A stretch of DNA of 64,000 nucleotides from Fragilariopsis cylindrus CCMP1102 (lineage: Eukaryota > Bacillariophyta > Bacillariophyceae > Bacillariales > Bacillariaceae), in the NCBI GenBank assembly GCA_900095095.1, contig FMBT01000311.1, forward strand, positions 62,001-126,000. The letters are read 5' to 3'. A program made the position numbers and the translations under genes. This document shows positions 51,160 to 61,940 of the stretch, one piece after another (position 1 is the stretch's first letter; every line of letters starts with the position of its first letter). Under the pieces are notes generated by a model. The model saw only the letters and a program-made list of their open reading frames with translations, was not told the origin of the DNA and ran no database searches.

Positions 51160-52835
51160 CTAGTAGGTCCTACGCCTATTTTTCTCATGCCTTCTAGTAT
51201 TATCAATATCACTCTCATCACCATCTCTATTTTCACTCATGATAGTATCTGAAATCTCCTCCCTAAGATCATTTCGATGTTCATATAGTAAAGTTTGAAA
51301 GAAATCCATCATTTGATTCAATCTTTGTACCTGCTCCCGCATAATATTGAATGAAACAAGAAGTGACTCGGGAGTTTCGTCATCTTTCCGAACCTTCTTT
51401 CGAGGTCTACAACTCGTGTTGTTCGCTTCTTTATGAACAACACCACACGTCCTGCTCGATGATATATTGACAGAGGGACGTTTCGCTGAAAGTTGATGGT
51501 CATCATCATCATCATCAGAAGAAGATGAAGCAGACTCACATTGTTCCACTACTACTTCTGCTGGCAATCCTGTCGTCTTCGGACCTGCTTTTGTCTTCTT
51601 CTTCTTCGATTTCGATGAGGAGGAGGAAGACGCAATTTTTCTATTAATCTTCAACATAATCTTGGTGAGACCTTTTTGATTAGGACGAACATGCCTGTTC
51701 ATAATGCTAAGGCACGCTTTAATATTCTTCGTCAACGACGAACTGATATCAGATGCAATGTTTAGATTTTGCATACAAGCAAATCCTCTCGCCACAAAGA
51801 TCATACATTTCAAACACCTTGCCTTTTGAGTGTTAAAAATAAATGCCTTATCGTTGGTATTGGTATTCGATGCTAGATTCGGATACTCGTAGAATAAGTT
51901 CCATGTTTTCATCGTTTCAATGACGAGTTCCACACAATCCAAATTCTTAATGACTGCCTGTAATAAAGAAACATTCGCTTTAGCAAATCGATGTTCTCGT
52001 AAACAGAGCAGCAATTGTCTTTTCGGAATCCAACCCAGGTTTTTATTTCTAATTTTTCCCTCTCTCCAATTTGCACTAAAGAGCATCCCAGAATGTCCAA
52101 TTTCAGAATAAGCATCGTATAGAGTACGGGCCAGAACATCCCCAAACAGACTATTCATCTTTGGGTTTATTATTTGATCTGATGATGATGATGATGATGG
52201 ATCACTACCACCACTCGGAACTACTGGTTCCAACATATTCTTTAATTTATCAAAACAATCTTCTCCAACTTCAGCACATTCAATGCCCTCATAAGGAGAC
52301 TTGACAATTTCTGACATTGATTCAATCAATCGTCCTGTAGTCATCGACTTCGTACTACTACTGCTAGTAGCAGTAGAGCCTGCTGCTGCCTTATTACTAC
52401 TAGCCGTTATTTCCAGAGGATCCACTTGATTTCGTCGTGTCGTCGTCCTTGTGGATGTTCGATTATTCGTCCCTGTGACGTCGACGATAGCGACGGTGAC
52501 TTCCATACCTTCAGTACTAGTAGTGCTTGTACAACTTGTACTGCTTTCATCAGAAATTATTCCCTGCTAACAGATAGAAAGAGAGACGGATTATGGGAAA
52601 AATGAAAATGAACAGAGGGTTGATTGATATAATGAACGCGATGCAATTTATTAGTACAGTATTCTCATTCTTATACACGGTAAGCAACTATACGAGCAGT
52701 AGTATTCGAGTTACTTACTACTACGTTTTTGGTACAGTTGCCGTCATTGTTTCTACGTGATTCTTCTTTATCAATCAATTGTTTTTGCTCTGGGGATATT
52801 TTTGGACAATCGTAGAAAATATCATCGTTTATCAT
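51160..52835 (-). CDS. Nuclear-type protein of unknown function, two exons
   Basis: Exon 1 is 52835-52719 and exon 2 starts at 52566 or 52563 and runs to 51160. The intron is about 155 bp, with GTAAGT at 52718 and a TTAGCAG double acceptor. Protein is about 506 aa, against 448 if the downstream ATG 52506 is used. Exon 1 encodes INDDIFYDCPKISPEQKQLI. The N-terminal third is Thr/Ser-rich. A helical domain (about residues 120-360) includes EGIECAEVGEDCFDKLKNML, FGDVLARTLYDAYSEIGHSG, GWIPKRQLLLCLREHRFAKA and NVSLLQAVIKNLDCVELVIE. A Lys-rich stretch (KSKKKKTKAG) and RPRKKVRK are likely nuclear signals. The C-terminus has a coiled-coil-like REQVQRLNQMMDFFQTLLYE. Family not recognised. Its upstream region faces the urea transporter. 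Confidence 0.6.
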
Positions 52836-53710
52836 CTTGCGTTTGTTTTTTTTCTTTTCGTTTCTTTTCTTTTTTCTCGTCAAGAGATACCGGTACTGTA
52901 CTGTACTGTACTACGATACGATAATGTAATTAAAAATCCTATTCAGCCAAGGCAGCGTCTTCTTCGACAGTTGGGATGAGTTGATCAGATCGATCCCGCG
53001 CTCAATATGGCGATAGACTGTAGGGTTGGGGGGGGGGGGGGGGAGAGGGATAAAGACGATGGCAATGTGGCGGCACACCAGTCGAAAAATAGAAGAGCGA
53101 TGACTGTTGTTTGTCGTTTCTTCTGTTGCTCGAGTTATAGTTGCACAAGTAATTTACAGCCACGTCTACTTGAAGTATTGGAGGGAGTTTCAATATGTTG
53201 TTGTTGTGAAGGCTTGTTTTGTGTGTGAGGTGTGTGCGGTAGTTTTTTTTAAATTTGTTTGAGGAGTGAGCAAAAATTAAAAAACAAATTGTCAATGCTA
53301 TCGATAGATGATGGCTGGCGTTATGCGCGCCGAATATTAAAAATGCGCATTTTTTTTTTAAAAGAGAGGGGTAAGAGGAAAATAGGATGATTCTACTAAA
53401 TTTATGTTCGCACCCTTTGCACGTTAGTAGAACAAAAATTGATTCGTGATTCGATTATTACTTACGTGCATGCCCGCCCGCGACATTTTTAAACTTTACA
53501 AGAAACAAAACACGAAATGAGAATTGTTATTGACATTCTTGACTTCTATTATTGTCATGAAAAGAACGCTTTTTCTGCTGTGCTGTGCGTTGTGTTCTGT
53601 TCTGTTTTGCTTGTTTGTTCAGTAGCATTTTTTTCTGCATTGCATTGCCAAACATTGATCATACAGCAGTCTGAGCTATAAATCCAACTAAAAGAAAAAG
53701 GACGACAGCG
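52836..53710. promoter_or_regulatory. Divergent upstream region with G-run
   Basis: About 875 bp between the 51160-52835 gene (-) and the urea transporter (+). It contains a long G-run (about 53027-53042) and a T-run (about 53350-53358). Small frames across 53002-53295 on both strands are chance. Both promoters must lie here. Confidence 0.4.
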
Positions 53711-56444
53711 ATGACGCAAAACGACGACAAAAATCTAGTTGCAGCAGCTCCAGCAGCTGCACCTCCACCGGCTCCCACGGATGTCGATGTCGATGTCGAT
53801 GACAGCAATGACAAAAAGGAAGAACCGGTTATTTTTGCTACTACAGGTGTTGCTAGTAGTAGTGGTAGTGCAGCAGCTACTACTACTACTACTACATCCA
53901 AAAAAACTGCAACTGCCACGAAATCATCATCATCGAAGGATATAACAAATCTGATCCAAATTACAAATGAATACGACGATGATGTCCTGGCAAGTAGTGA
54001 CGATAGTGGTAGTACTAATGGTAATGATGACAATAATAATTGTGGGGGAAGGGAAAAACGACGACACGTTGATTCATTGAAGTGTCTCTTTGGCATTGGT
54101 GGACCCAACTTTTGTCCGATTGGGCATAAAAATAATAACGAAATGAATATAAGGGATTATGTAAATGATGATGATGACGACAATGATAATGATAATGATA
54201 ATGATAACAACAACCACGATGATGATTCTAGTAGTGATGGGAATTCTAGTGAATTTGATATACGTAAAGTTTTTGATAATTCCACAAAGTCCGTTCGTGG
54301 TGCATTGGATGAACATATTGTATCAAAGGTTGGTACTGCAAGTAAGTCTTTTCAGGATGTATTAGACAATAAGGTAACACCCCATATTCAAACAGTCCGT
54401 CGTACATCAATTGAAACTATAACTACTATTCAACAGAAAATATCAATGGATTCATTGGAGGATGTCAAACAAAAATCGATACGTACCATCGAGAGTGTGA
54501 AAGAGGATACAAATACATTCATTGATAATGTCAAACAATCATCTAATAATACAATCCATACAATACAACATCAAACCAAGAATAAAATTCAAAAATTGGA
54601 GAATGAAGTTACCAATAATTTGAAACCAAAGATTACAAAATTCATTAATACTACTCATAATGGTATGGTAACAAAAACAAACCAATTTCAATCATGGATC
54701 AAATCAGTCATTTACACTATAACTATTACCTATCGTCCCTATTATTGGGGAACTGCACCAGGATTAAGAAATAATAATAATTACAGCAACAACGACAACA
54801 ACGATAACGACACATGGTATTGGTATTATTTGTTAGTACTCGTCGTCCTACAGGAAGGTAGCTTCCGTGCATTTAGTAAAGTATTATTTTGTGATAATCC
54901 TATTACCGGTATCTTTATTTGGTTCGGAATCTTATATTCTTCACCATTAGCTGGATTTTGTTCTATGATTGGTGTATTCACGGTACGTATAGCGTAACAT
55001 TCAGTTGGGATTTTTTGCTTGGTTTTGGTTTTGTCTATGTTTTGTTTTGATGGTATCTATTCCTCCTCCTCCTTCTTATTTTCTTTTGATTTGATTTGTT
55101 TTCTTCTTTCTTCTCAACTATTTATGCACTACCACCATCTACTTACCTTACCGCAGGTCAATTCAACGGCATTGTATTTTAATATGGAGAATGAAAAAGT
55201 AAGGAATGGACGATACGCACGAAATTCAGTTTTGATTGGACCATCCATTGTGGATTGTTTCGATTTTGAATTTGCATTCGGCGGTACAACCACAAGTGAA
55301 CCATCATCAAGCACAAGTACATGGCCAATATTATTCTTTTTTAGTATTGTTTTAGCATTGGTAACATTATTTATTGAATCGATTTGGATACGTGAAAGTT
55401 TACTACGTCGTTTTCGCTTGTGGAATACTACTACAAGTACAAGTACAACGCCATCCCTATTGTTGCCCTACAACATCACATTGTTAGTTGCACTTTTATG
55501 TGCAAAGGTATGGAATTATACTATGAGTAATCATCAAATTGAATTCCAAAATCATTATCACGATGATGATATTGATTTTGGTAGTATTGATACCAATATC
55601 AATAATACACGATTCGTCATTTATCGCGCTGTATTGAATGGTGTATCACGAATCTTTTTCGTCGATGGGATTATTACTGGTATATTAATATTGATCGGGG
55701 TTGGATTATGTAGTAGAATCATCGCAATAAGTTTAATCTGTGCTTCATTCGTATCAAGTGTTGTATTAGGTTATCTAGTATTTGAAGAAGGTTATGATTA
55801 TTTAAATTACGGTTATGCTGGTTTTAATCCTGCATTATGTACAGCAGGAATATTCTTTTACTTTGTACCATCGTACAAATTAATTGGTTTATCACTTATT
55901 GTTGCAATCATATCGACCGTCATTGTTTCTGGTTCTATTGATGTATTATTACGAATCATGTAAGTACCGCAACATACCATACTTGCATGCAATCTGCAAA
56001 ATATCGAAAAAGAGGTGAATTGCGAGTTAATTCTTTAAATCCTTTTGGCTCGCAACCAATAATTGTTTATTCCTTTTATTTTTCTCTCACCCATTTTTAC
56101 TAATTTTCTGTTACTACTTCTATGATAGGGGCATTCCAGTATCAACATCGATCGGGTTTTGTCTAACTCTGTTACCCTTATTATCGATGGATCTTGAAAC
56201 AATTTTTGGTCAGGGCCACTTTATCCGACGCATACCGGAATCGCAATTATCAACACCTGAAGATTACCTCGAGAGTATTCGCAGTCCAGATGTTGTTGCA
56301 GACGTTGTAGAAAAGACAACGGCAATGTCAGAAGAGGACGACGATATTGACGAGGAATCAGGCTTTATTGTAACAGAATCAACGTCGGACTCAGACGGCG
56401 CACTTCCTACTAACGAGGAAACACCACTTTTGCCAGGGAAATAA
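53711..56444 (+). CDS. Urea transporter (UT/SLC14 type) with long N-terminal domain, three exons
   Basis: Exons are 53711-54982, 55157-55959 and 56129-56444; 796 aa. Introns are 174 bp (GTACGT...GCAG) and 169 bp (GTAAGT...ATAG). The membrane part starts near residue 365: GSFRAFSKVLFCDNPITGIF then FGILYSSPLAGFCSMIGVFT|VNSTAL. The second half repeats it: LNGVSRIFFVDGIITGILIL, YDYLNYGYAGFNPALCTAGI, and IPVSTSIGFCLTLLPLL. These are the paired NP-x-x-G and GxNPxL signatures of urea channels, which give an inward-facing repeat and about 10 TM. Unusually, the first 330 residues are Asp/Asn/Thr-rich disorder followed by a regular 11-residue amphipathic repeat (about 253-307). The acidic C-tail ends with EETPLLPGK, an [DE]xxxLL sorting signal of the vacuolar type. 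It probably moves urea across the vacuole or plasma membrane, tying in with the diatom urea cycle. Confidence 0.85.
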
Positions 56445-57009
56445 CTCTTACGTACAATCGACGGTGGGCGAGCACACATTTTGTTCACGTTAACGATTCA
56501 TGTTTGTTAGTACATGTGCATATTAGTTGCCTTGCTCTCCTGGCACTAATCTTTAACTAACTTTTGGTGAAGAATGAAGGATGGATTCTTCTAGTGTGAC
56601 CTTCACCATAGTTGAAGGCAGAAAAAACTATTCTACTTGTTTGATTCATCATCTGTATTTTATTTTCATTTGTAAATTTGTTACCTATTTATTACTTTAC
56701 ATACTGTTTTCATGGATACGGTACCCCTTGCGCATGACAAGTCGCCTACATATTTAGTAAATTCAATTTTTCTTTTCATATCTTAACTTTATTTCTGGAC
56801 AAAAACTTTGGTTCAGAGTAAGCCGTTTTATCAATTTCGAGAATTATGTATAGCATAGTAACTCAATCGATTCAGATTCGATTCCTCTATCATTTCTATA
56901 CCGATAGTCCTCTCTCTTTTCTCTCGTTTATTAATATAATACTTTACTCCCTTTGTGATTCGATTTGATTCTTTTTATACCGTGCATATGTGAATTAACT
57001 TTTTTCTAT
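56445..57009. other. Convergent 3' intergenic region
   Basis: 565 bp between the urea transporter (+) and four-TM gene C (-), whose 3' ends face each other. No gene or repeat seen. Confidence 0.4.
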
Positions 57010-57591
57010 TTATGCCAATGAATTTTGTGGTGAAATATAATCCTGTGCCATTTCAACAAAATCCCGTCCACTTTCTGCTACATATTCTTCTTCTGAATAT
57101 GTTTGTGGACTTAATATACCTGATTTCATTTCCATTGTTAGTACAACATGCGGATACAGTAATAGACACGTAATAAGAATATCAATCCAATCTAATTTAA
57201 TCAGTCTCCAGATTAAAATGAATGCAAATAAAACACTTGCTGCTGTTATACCATGTATATGCCAATTCATAGCCGACCACAATCCAAGTGCTGATGCACC
57301 AGCTGATGTAAATCCACCACCTAATACCGTACCAACGTTTTGCCCCACAAATGGTCCACCTTGAAAAATATATACGGATGTTAAAATTACTGCAACCATT
57401 ACAGTAAATATAATATTTAATAAATTTAATGCCACAGTTGCTGTTCTCATATCACAAATTTTTAGGAATAATTTTGATTTACGATTTGGATTCATATCAC
57501 AAGAATTTCCTCCAGTTCCTGTTCCGTTTCCATTTTCAGCATTGACATAATCCGTCGAAGGTGCTACCGCTGTTTCGATAGTTGTACTCAT
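57010..57591 (-). CDS. Four-TM membrane protein, paralogue C
   Basis: 193 aa, intronless. The hydrophilic N-terminus (NAENGNGTGTGGNSCDMNPN) leads to LKICDMRTATVALNLLNIIF, then TM segments at about 52-73, 83-103, 112-131 and 134-153. TM4 is followed by LYPHVVLTMEMKSGILS, QTYSEEEYVAESGRDFVEMA and QDYISPQ. It is the closest in length to paralogue A. All three share the C-D-x-R motif, a Gly-rich TM2 and the EEEY tail. No signal peptide, so TM1 inserts directly. The membrane is not identifiable. The family is not recognised. Confidence 0.75.
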   Translation of the reverse strand: MSTTIETAVAPSTDYVNAENGNGTGTGGNSCDMNPNRKSKLFLKICDMRTATVALNLLNIIFTVMVAVILTSVYIFQGGPFVGQNVGTVLGGGFTSAGASALGLWSAMNWHIHGITAASVLFAFILIWRLIKLDWIDILITCLLLYPHVVLTMEMKSGILSPQTYSEEEYVAESGRDFVEMAQDYISPQNSLA

Positions 57592-58213
57592 CGTTTTAAT
57601 AATATTATTATTAGTTTTCTCTTTATTTTATACAGTAATTGAAAATGATGGATTTGAATTCAAGTTCTTCTTATTCTGATTTCGATTCCGCCTAAGAGTT
57701 GTCCTGGGTTTGTTTAAGAAGAAGGGATGTGGAAATACAGATAAAAGATCGGCATTGCTTTGGTGTTTGTTTTGGTCGTGAAGCCAAATAATCGCTTGCC
57801 GCTTGGAGCGAAGTTGGAAGGTTGGTTTGAATTAGCGATTTAAAATAAATATATCATGAATCTCTGTTTGGCGAAATGTGTTTTGATTCAAACGTCAATC
57901 GTGGGTACTTTTACCAAGTTTAAACATACCTTTTGATGCACGGTATCGTACATACATACTCATTATTTTATGGCACGTACGGTAAACTAAGTAATATCCG
58001 TTTTTCCTTTTTCACAAAAACTAGTACAGTACAATTGCACTAAGATGAAAGAATATGGACGGTGCAATTAGAACATGCCCCCCCCCCCTACGGAATGAAA
58101 TATATCCATTTAAAAGGTAGGCAATTTAACAAGGTAATCCAAAGGTTATTATTACATTAGGCAGAGACAACTAACTAGCTAGTAAGAATTGAATCGAAAT
58201 TCATTCATAATAC
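57592..58213. other. Intergenic, no gene seen
   Basis: 620 bp upstream of four-TM gene C and downstream of the 58214-60559 gene. It contains a C-run (about 58078-58089). Nothing else recognised. Confidence 0.4.
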
Positions 58214-58763
58214 TCATTCCCAATGTAAACCTAACCGTCGTGCAACATTTTCATATCCACCATATTCAATAATCTTCTTGTGTAGATATTCACCCCACAT
58301 CAATGATGGTGATTGTGTCTCTGGTTGTTCTTGTTGATGTCCGTCTTGTTCTAATGATAAAACATGTTGTTTCTTCTTCAATAGAAGAAGAATAGATGAT
58401 GGTGATAATTTCGATTTTGATAATAATTCTTTTTTCGTTGGCATACAAATAGTATTTGAACGGCTGCTCTTATAAATACTACTGTTATTATTCATTTTCA
58501 ACGACATCTTTGGTACCTTCTGCAATTGATCTAAACGTATATATTCCATTAATAATATACCAAATTCAATATCAAATGTACCCCAATACATATAACTACG
58601 TTTGTTCTCCTTCTTTTTCTTACTTTCCTTCATCATACCGAATCGTCCCGACACAAAATCAACTCCACCATAATCTTGTACTAATCGAAATAATGATTTA
58701 TATCCATCATTTCTCCATGTTGTACTATATCCTGATGGGAATATTGTATAATCTGGTAATATC

Positions 58764-58795
<32 letters not shown>

Positions 58796-60559
58796 TGACG
58801 ATTGTATACCTGTATGATTGTCATTGTCATTGTCATTATTGTTTTTATCATCAATATATTCTTTTAATGCTATTAATAAGTCATGTTGTCCTTCTATGTA
58901 TCGCCATTCATAATATGGGATTAATCCAGCATCACAACATAATTGATCAACACCACCAATACTATTACTAGTAGGTCCAGCTTGACCATAATTATCTACT
59001 GTTCCATAATAATTTGCAATAGCATGTTTCAAATATCCAAAATTGGTTTCAGTATCATCATCAGTATCATCACGACCATTATCATTACTGCTGATAATAC
59101 TTATATTGAATATGTTTTTTTCTAATTCACTTAATCGTGGCATCCATATACTTGGTATATTATATTTCCGTTTCCTTTCATTCAAATACTTATATAGTAC
59201 ATCAATTACTTTCTCTTTCGACCATCTACCATAATCACGCCGATTACGTTTAGTATGCGATTGCGACCTATTATTCTGATCCTCCTCCTCCTGCTGCTCC
59301 TGCTCCTGCTCCTGCTGCTCCTCCTCCTGCTGCTGCTGCTCTATTAGTAGTTTATTCTTCTTCTTCGATGTTGTTGTTGTTCTTACTATTGTTGATTTTG
59401 TTGTTGTTGTTGTTGATGGAGCTTTTATAAAATTCAAATTTTTATCATTTTGAATAACTTTTATTACAAGTGGATGATTCATTCCAATCATATCTTTCCA
59501 TTTTCCTGGAATAGTAGTAGTAGTAGTAGTAGTAGTAGATGATAATGATGATGAGTTCTTCGAATTTGAACTAATCAAACTCGAACTCGAACTTCTCGAA
59601 CTTCTTGACATTGCTACCAATCCATTCGATGTCGTCGTCGTAGTCATAATCGGCATAATCGGTGATGGTACTGCTGATGTTGCTGATGTTGTTGTTGATA
59701 TTAATAATGACGCCAATAATTGCAAATCTTCTGCTAATAATGTACGTCCACCATAACTTCGTATGGCATTTCGTATATCATGTCTATTCCAATAATTTAA
59801 TAATGCTTCATTTGGTATTGGTGGTGGATATAATAAGTTTATTAATAACTTGTCATTGTCGTTGTCATTGTTGTCATCATTATCAACTGCATTATCACTT
59901 ATTTGTATTGCTTTTTCAGTCCATAAAGTACGTAATTCATATTCAATATTCGTGATATTTTTCCAATACCCACGTGGTTTACGATTTTGATGCACAGATA
60001 CTAAAGATAAAGATACCACTTTTGATGCTGCATTATTATTATTGTCATTTGTTGTATCGTTTGCAGCACTATTATTCGAATATTTGTTGTTGTTGTTGCT
60101 GTTGTTGTAGTTCAAATTATTTCCAGGTCGTTTTTGAAGTTTACGTCTTGTAGGTTGTAATAATAATTTTAACTTCGGTGGGAGTTCATATTTATCTTTA
60201 TTTTGTTTGTCATTGTCATTGTCATTATCATTGCTTGTACGTGTACCCTCCATGTTGATCAAATCGATGGAAGATGATATTATTACCTGCTGCTGTTGTT
60301 GCTGCCGAAGTAATATGGAAGGCGACGACAACGATGATGATGATCGTCGACGACGATTACGATTTCGATTATGATTACGATTAATATTATGTTTTATGTT
60401 GAAGGAATCAACTACTACTATTGAGTTATATGGAATGTAACAACAACAACAATAGCAGCTGACGATTACTATTGTTGTCAAAAAAGTCCAACTTCTTTTC
60501 ATATACGTTGTCGTCTTCGTTGTCGTCGTCGGCATCATCAGGATCGACATCATAATCAT
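58214..60559 (-). CDS. Plastid-type protein with YGG/VA-RLG helical repeats
   Basis: 781 aa, intronless. ATG 60559 is followed by a second ATG at 60502 directly before a signal peptide (WTFLTTIVIVSCYCCCCYIP) ending VVDSFNIKH. The Phe after Ser fits a diatom plastid presequence. Long Asn, Ser, Thr, Gln and Glu runs separate short conserved islands that look like one repeated motif: LNYWNRHDIRNAIRSYGGRT, DLLIALKEYID, YKSLFRLVQDYGGVDFVSGR then FGM, and KKIIEYGGYENVARRLGLHW. The consensus is h..AI..YGG...VA.RLGh, preceded by a MPT..EL or LPDYTIFPS segment. I recall similar HGG...VA..LGL repeats in plastid proteins of algae and plants whose function is unclear; this is from memory. Its upstream region faces the P450 gene. 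Confidence 0.65.
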
Positions 60560-61940
60560 TTAAATTTTTGGATTCGTTTCTGTTCGTCGGTAGTCGGTTA
60601 TAAATTTGCTTTTGCTTCTGTGATATTTCGGACGGACAAGACCCGAATTGTAAAGTACAGTGGAGCGGCAGACGAGTCAATGACAGCGACAGCGACTGCA
60701 ATGTAATGTTATGGTATGTTATGGTATGGTATGGTATGTTTACTAAGCAATTCGTTGTTTGTTTGTCGTGGTGTTGTTCATTTTTATCGCTCTCCTGTTA
60801 TTGATTCCTTAACATTTTTATTTATTTTCGTTTTCTTGTGTCTTCATTCTCTTGCCTTGCTGGCCATCAGGATCTTATTTTATGTTAGTTCCCGATCAGA
60901 TCTCCGTTACGGGACTAGCTGGAGAATGGCCCAGCCTACTTGCTAGTGAGATTTTGTTTGTGGGAGGCTATCTAGCTGGGTGCACCCCCTCTACACTATT
61001 GGTATAATCATATTCCTACTATACCTTGTCTTTCATTATTGATGATGACTAGAATAGAATGTACCTAACCATCATGATATTTTTTTCTAATATAATAGAT
61101 TCAAAAAAAAAAATGAATTTTGGCATGCAGTAGCATCCAAACTGCAAAGCCATACTCTCTTAGCTATTACACAATGTTTATCCATTTGCTGTAGGTGGTT
61201 CCTTATAATTCTCGCCCGCTCACAACTGACTCCAAGATCAACAACTTACTAACTCTCTTAATATTGTTTATTCAAAAGAGTGTGTGCAAACACAATTTAA
61301 AAAATACTTGATTATTTAGTTTCTAGAAGCCCCCTAAGAATTATCAGTCTCAGAAGGCCCAGCAGGACCATGTTCACCCTACTGTAGCGAGCTTCGTGTA
61401 TGCATTTCTTCATTCGTGACTAAATCGAATCTTAGGTCCTTTAAGCGCCTGTAGAAAGGAATATAAGGAATGTTCTTGGAAATAGGATTTTCTTGTTTGT
61501 TTTCAGAGAAAACTTCATACTCAATCAGAACACTTTATAATATAATAATATTGTTCGTTTTCGTTTGGGCCTGACCGATGTTTGCATCACTACTTAGTCC
61601 GTATAAATGTTTCATTGTTCTTCACACGCATATTATTTGATCGATTGTAGGAACGATTACAATAATTTGCGCGAAAAACAAAGAACACGAGAACCCCTCG
61701 ACTCGAAAAGTCATCAAATCAAAGATCTTTTTTCGTTCTTCGCCTCACTACTTCGAAGTAGCTCACTGGATTTTTCTATCAAGCTTCAAGTTTTCACGTC
61801 ATTACACATACTGTAACACTAGACTTGCATACCTCTACTTTCATAAATGATCATAAAAATAAAATAAAATAGCAACAGCAGCAGCAACAGCAACACATAA
61901 TTCAATCGACAAAAACAAAAACAAAAAAAAAGAAACACCA
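60560..61940. promoter_or_regulatory. Divergent upstream region
   Basis: About 1.4 kb between the 58214-60559 gene (-) and the P450 gene (+). It contains an (ATGGT)n array at about 60711-60740 and an A-rich run just before the P450 start. A minus-strand open stretch near 61380-61535 (IPYIPFYRRLKDLRFDLVTN) looks coding-like but has no start and no recognised family. Confidence 0.4.

Noticed and set aside
53027-53042. G-runs here and at 12443-12461, and C-runs at 33325, 58078, as functional quadruplexes
   Set aside because: Simple homopolymer runs are common slippage products in this sequence. No paired G-tract pattern sets them apart.
53659-54108. Hydrophobic minus-strand frame opposite the urea transporter N-terminus
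   Set aside because: It is the mirror of Asp/Thr/Ala-coding repeats on the plus strand; antisense of such repeats reads as Val/Leu/Ile-rich by default.
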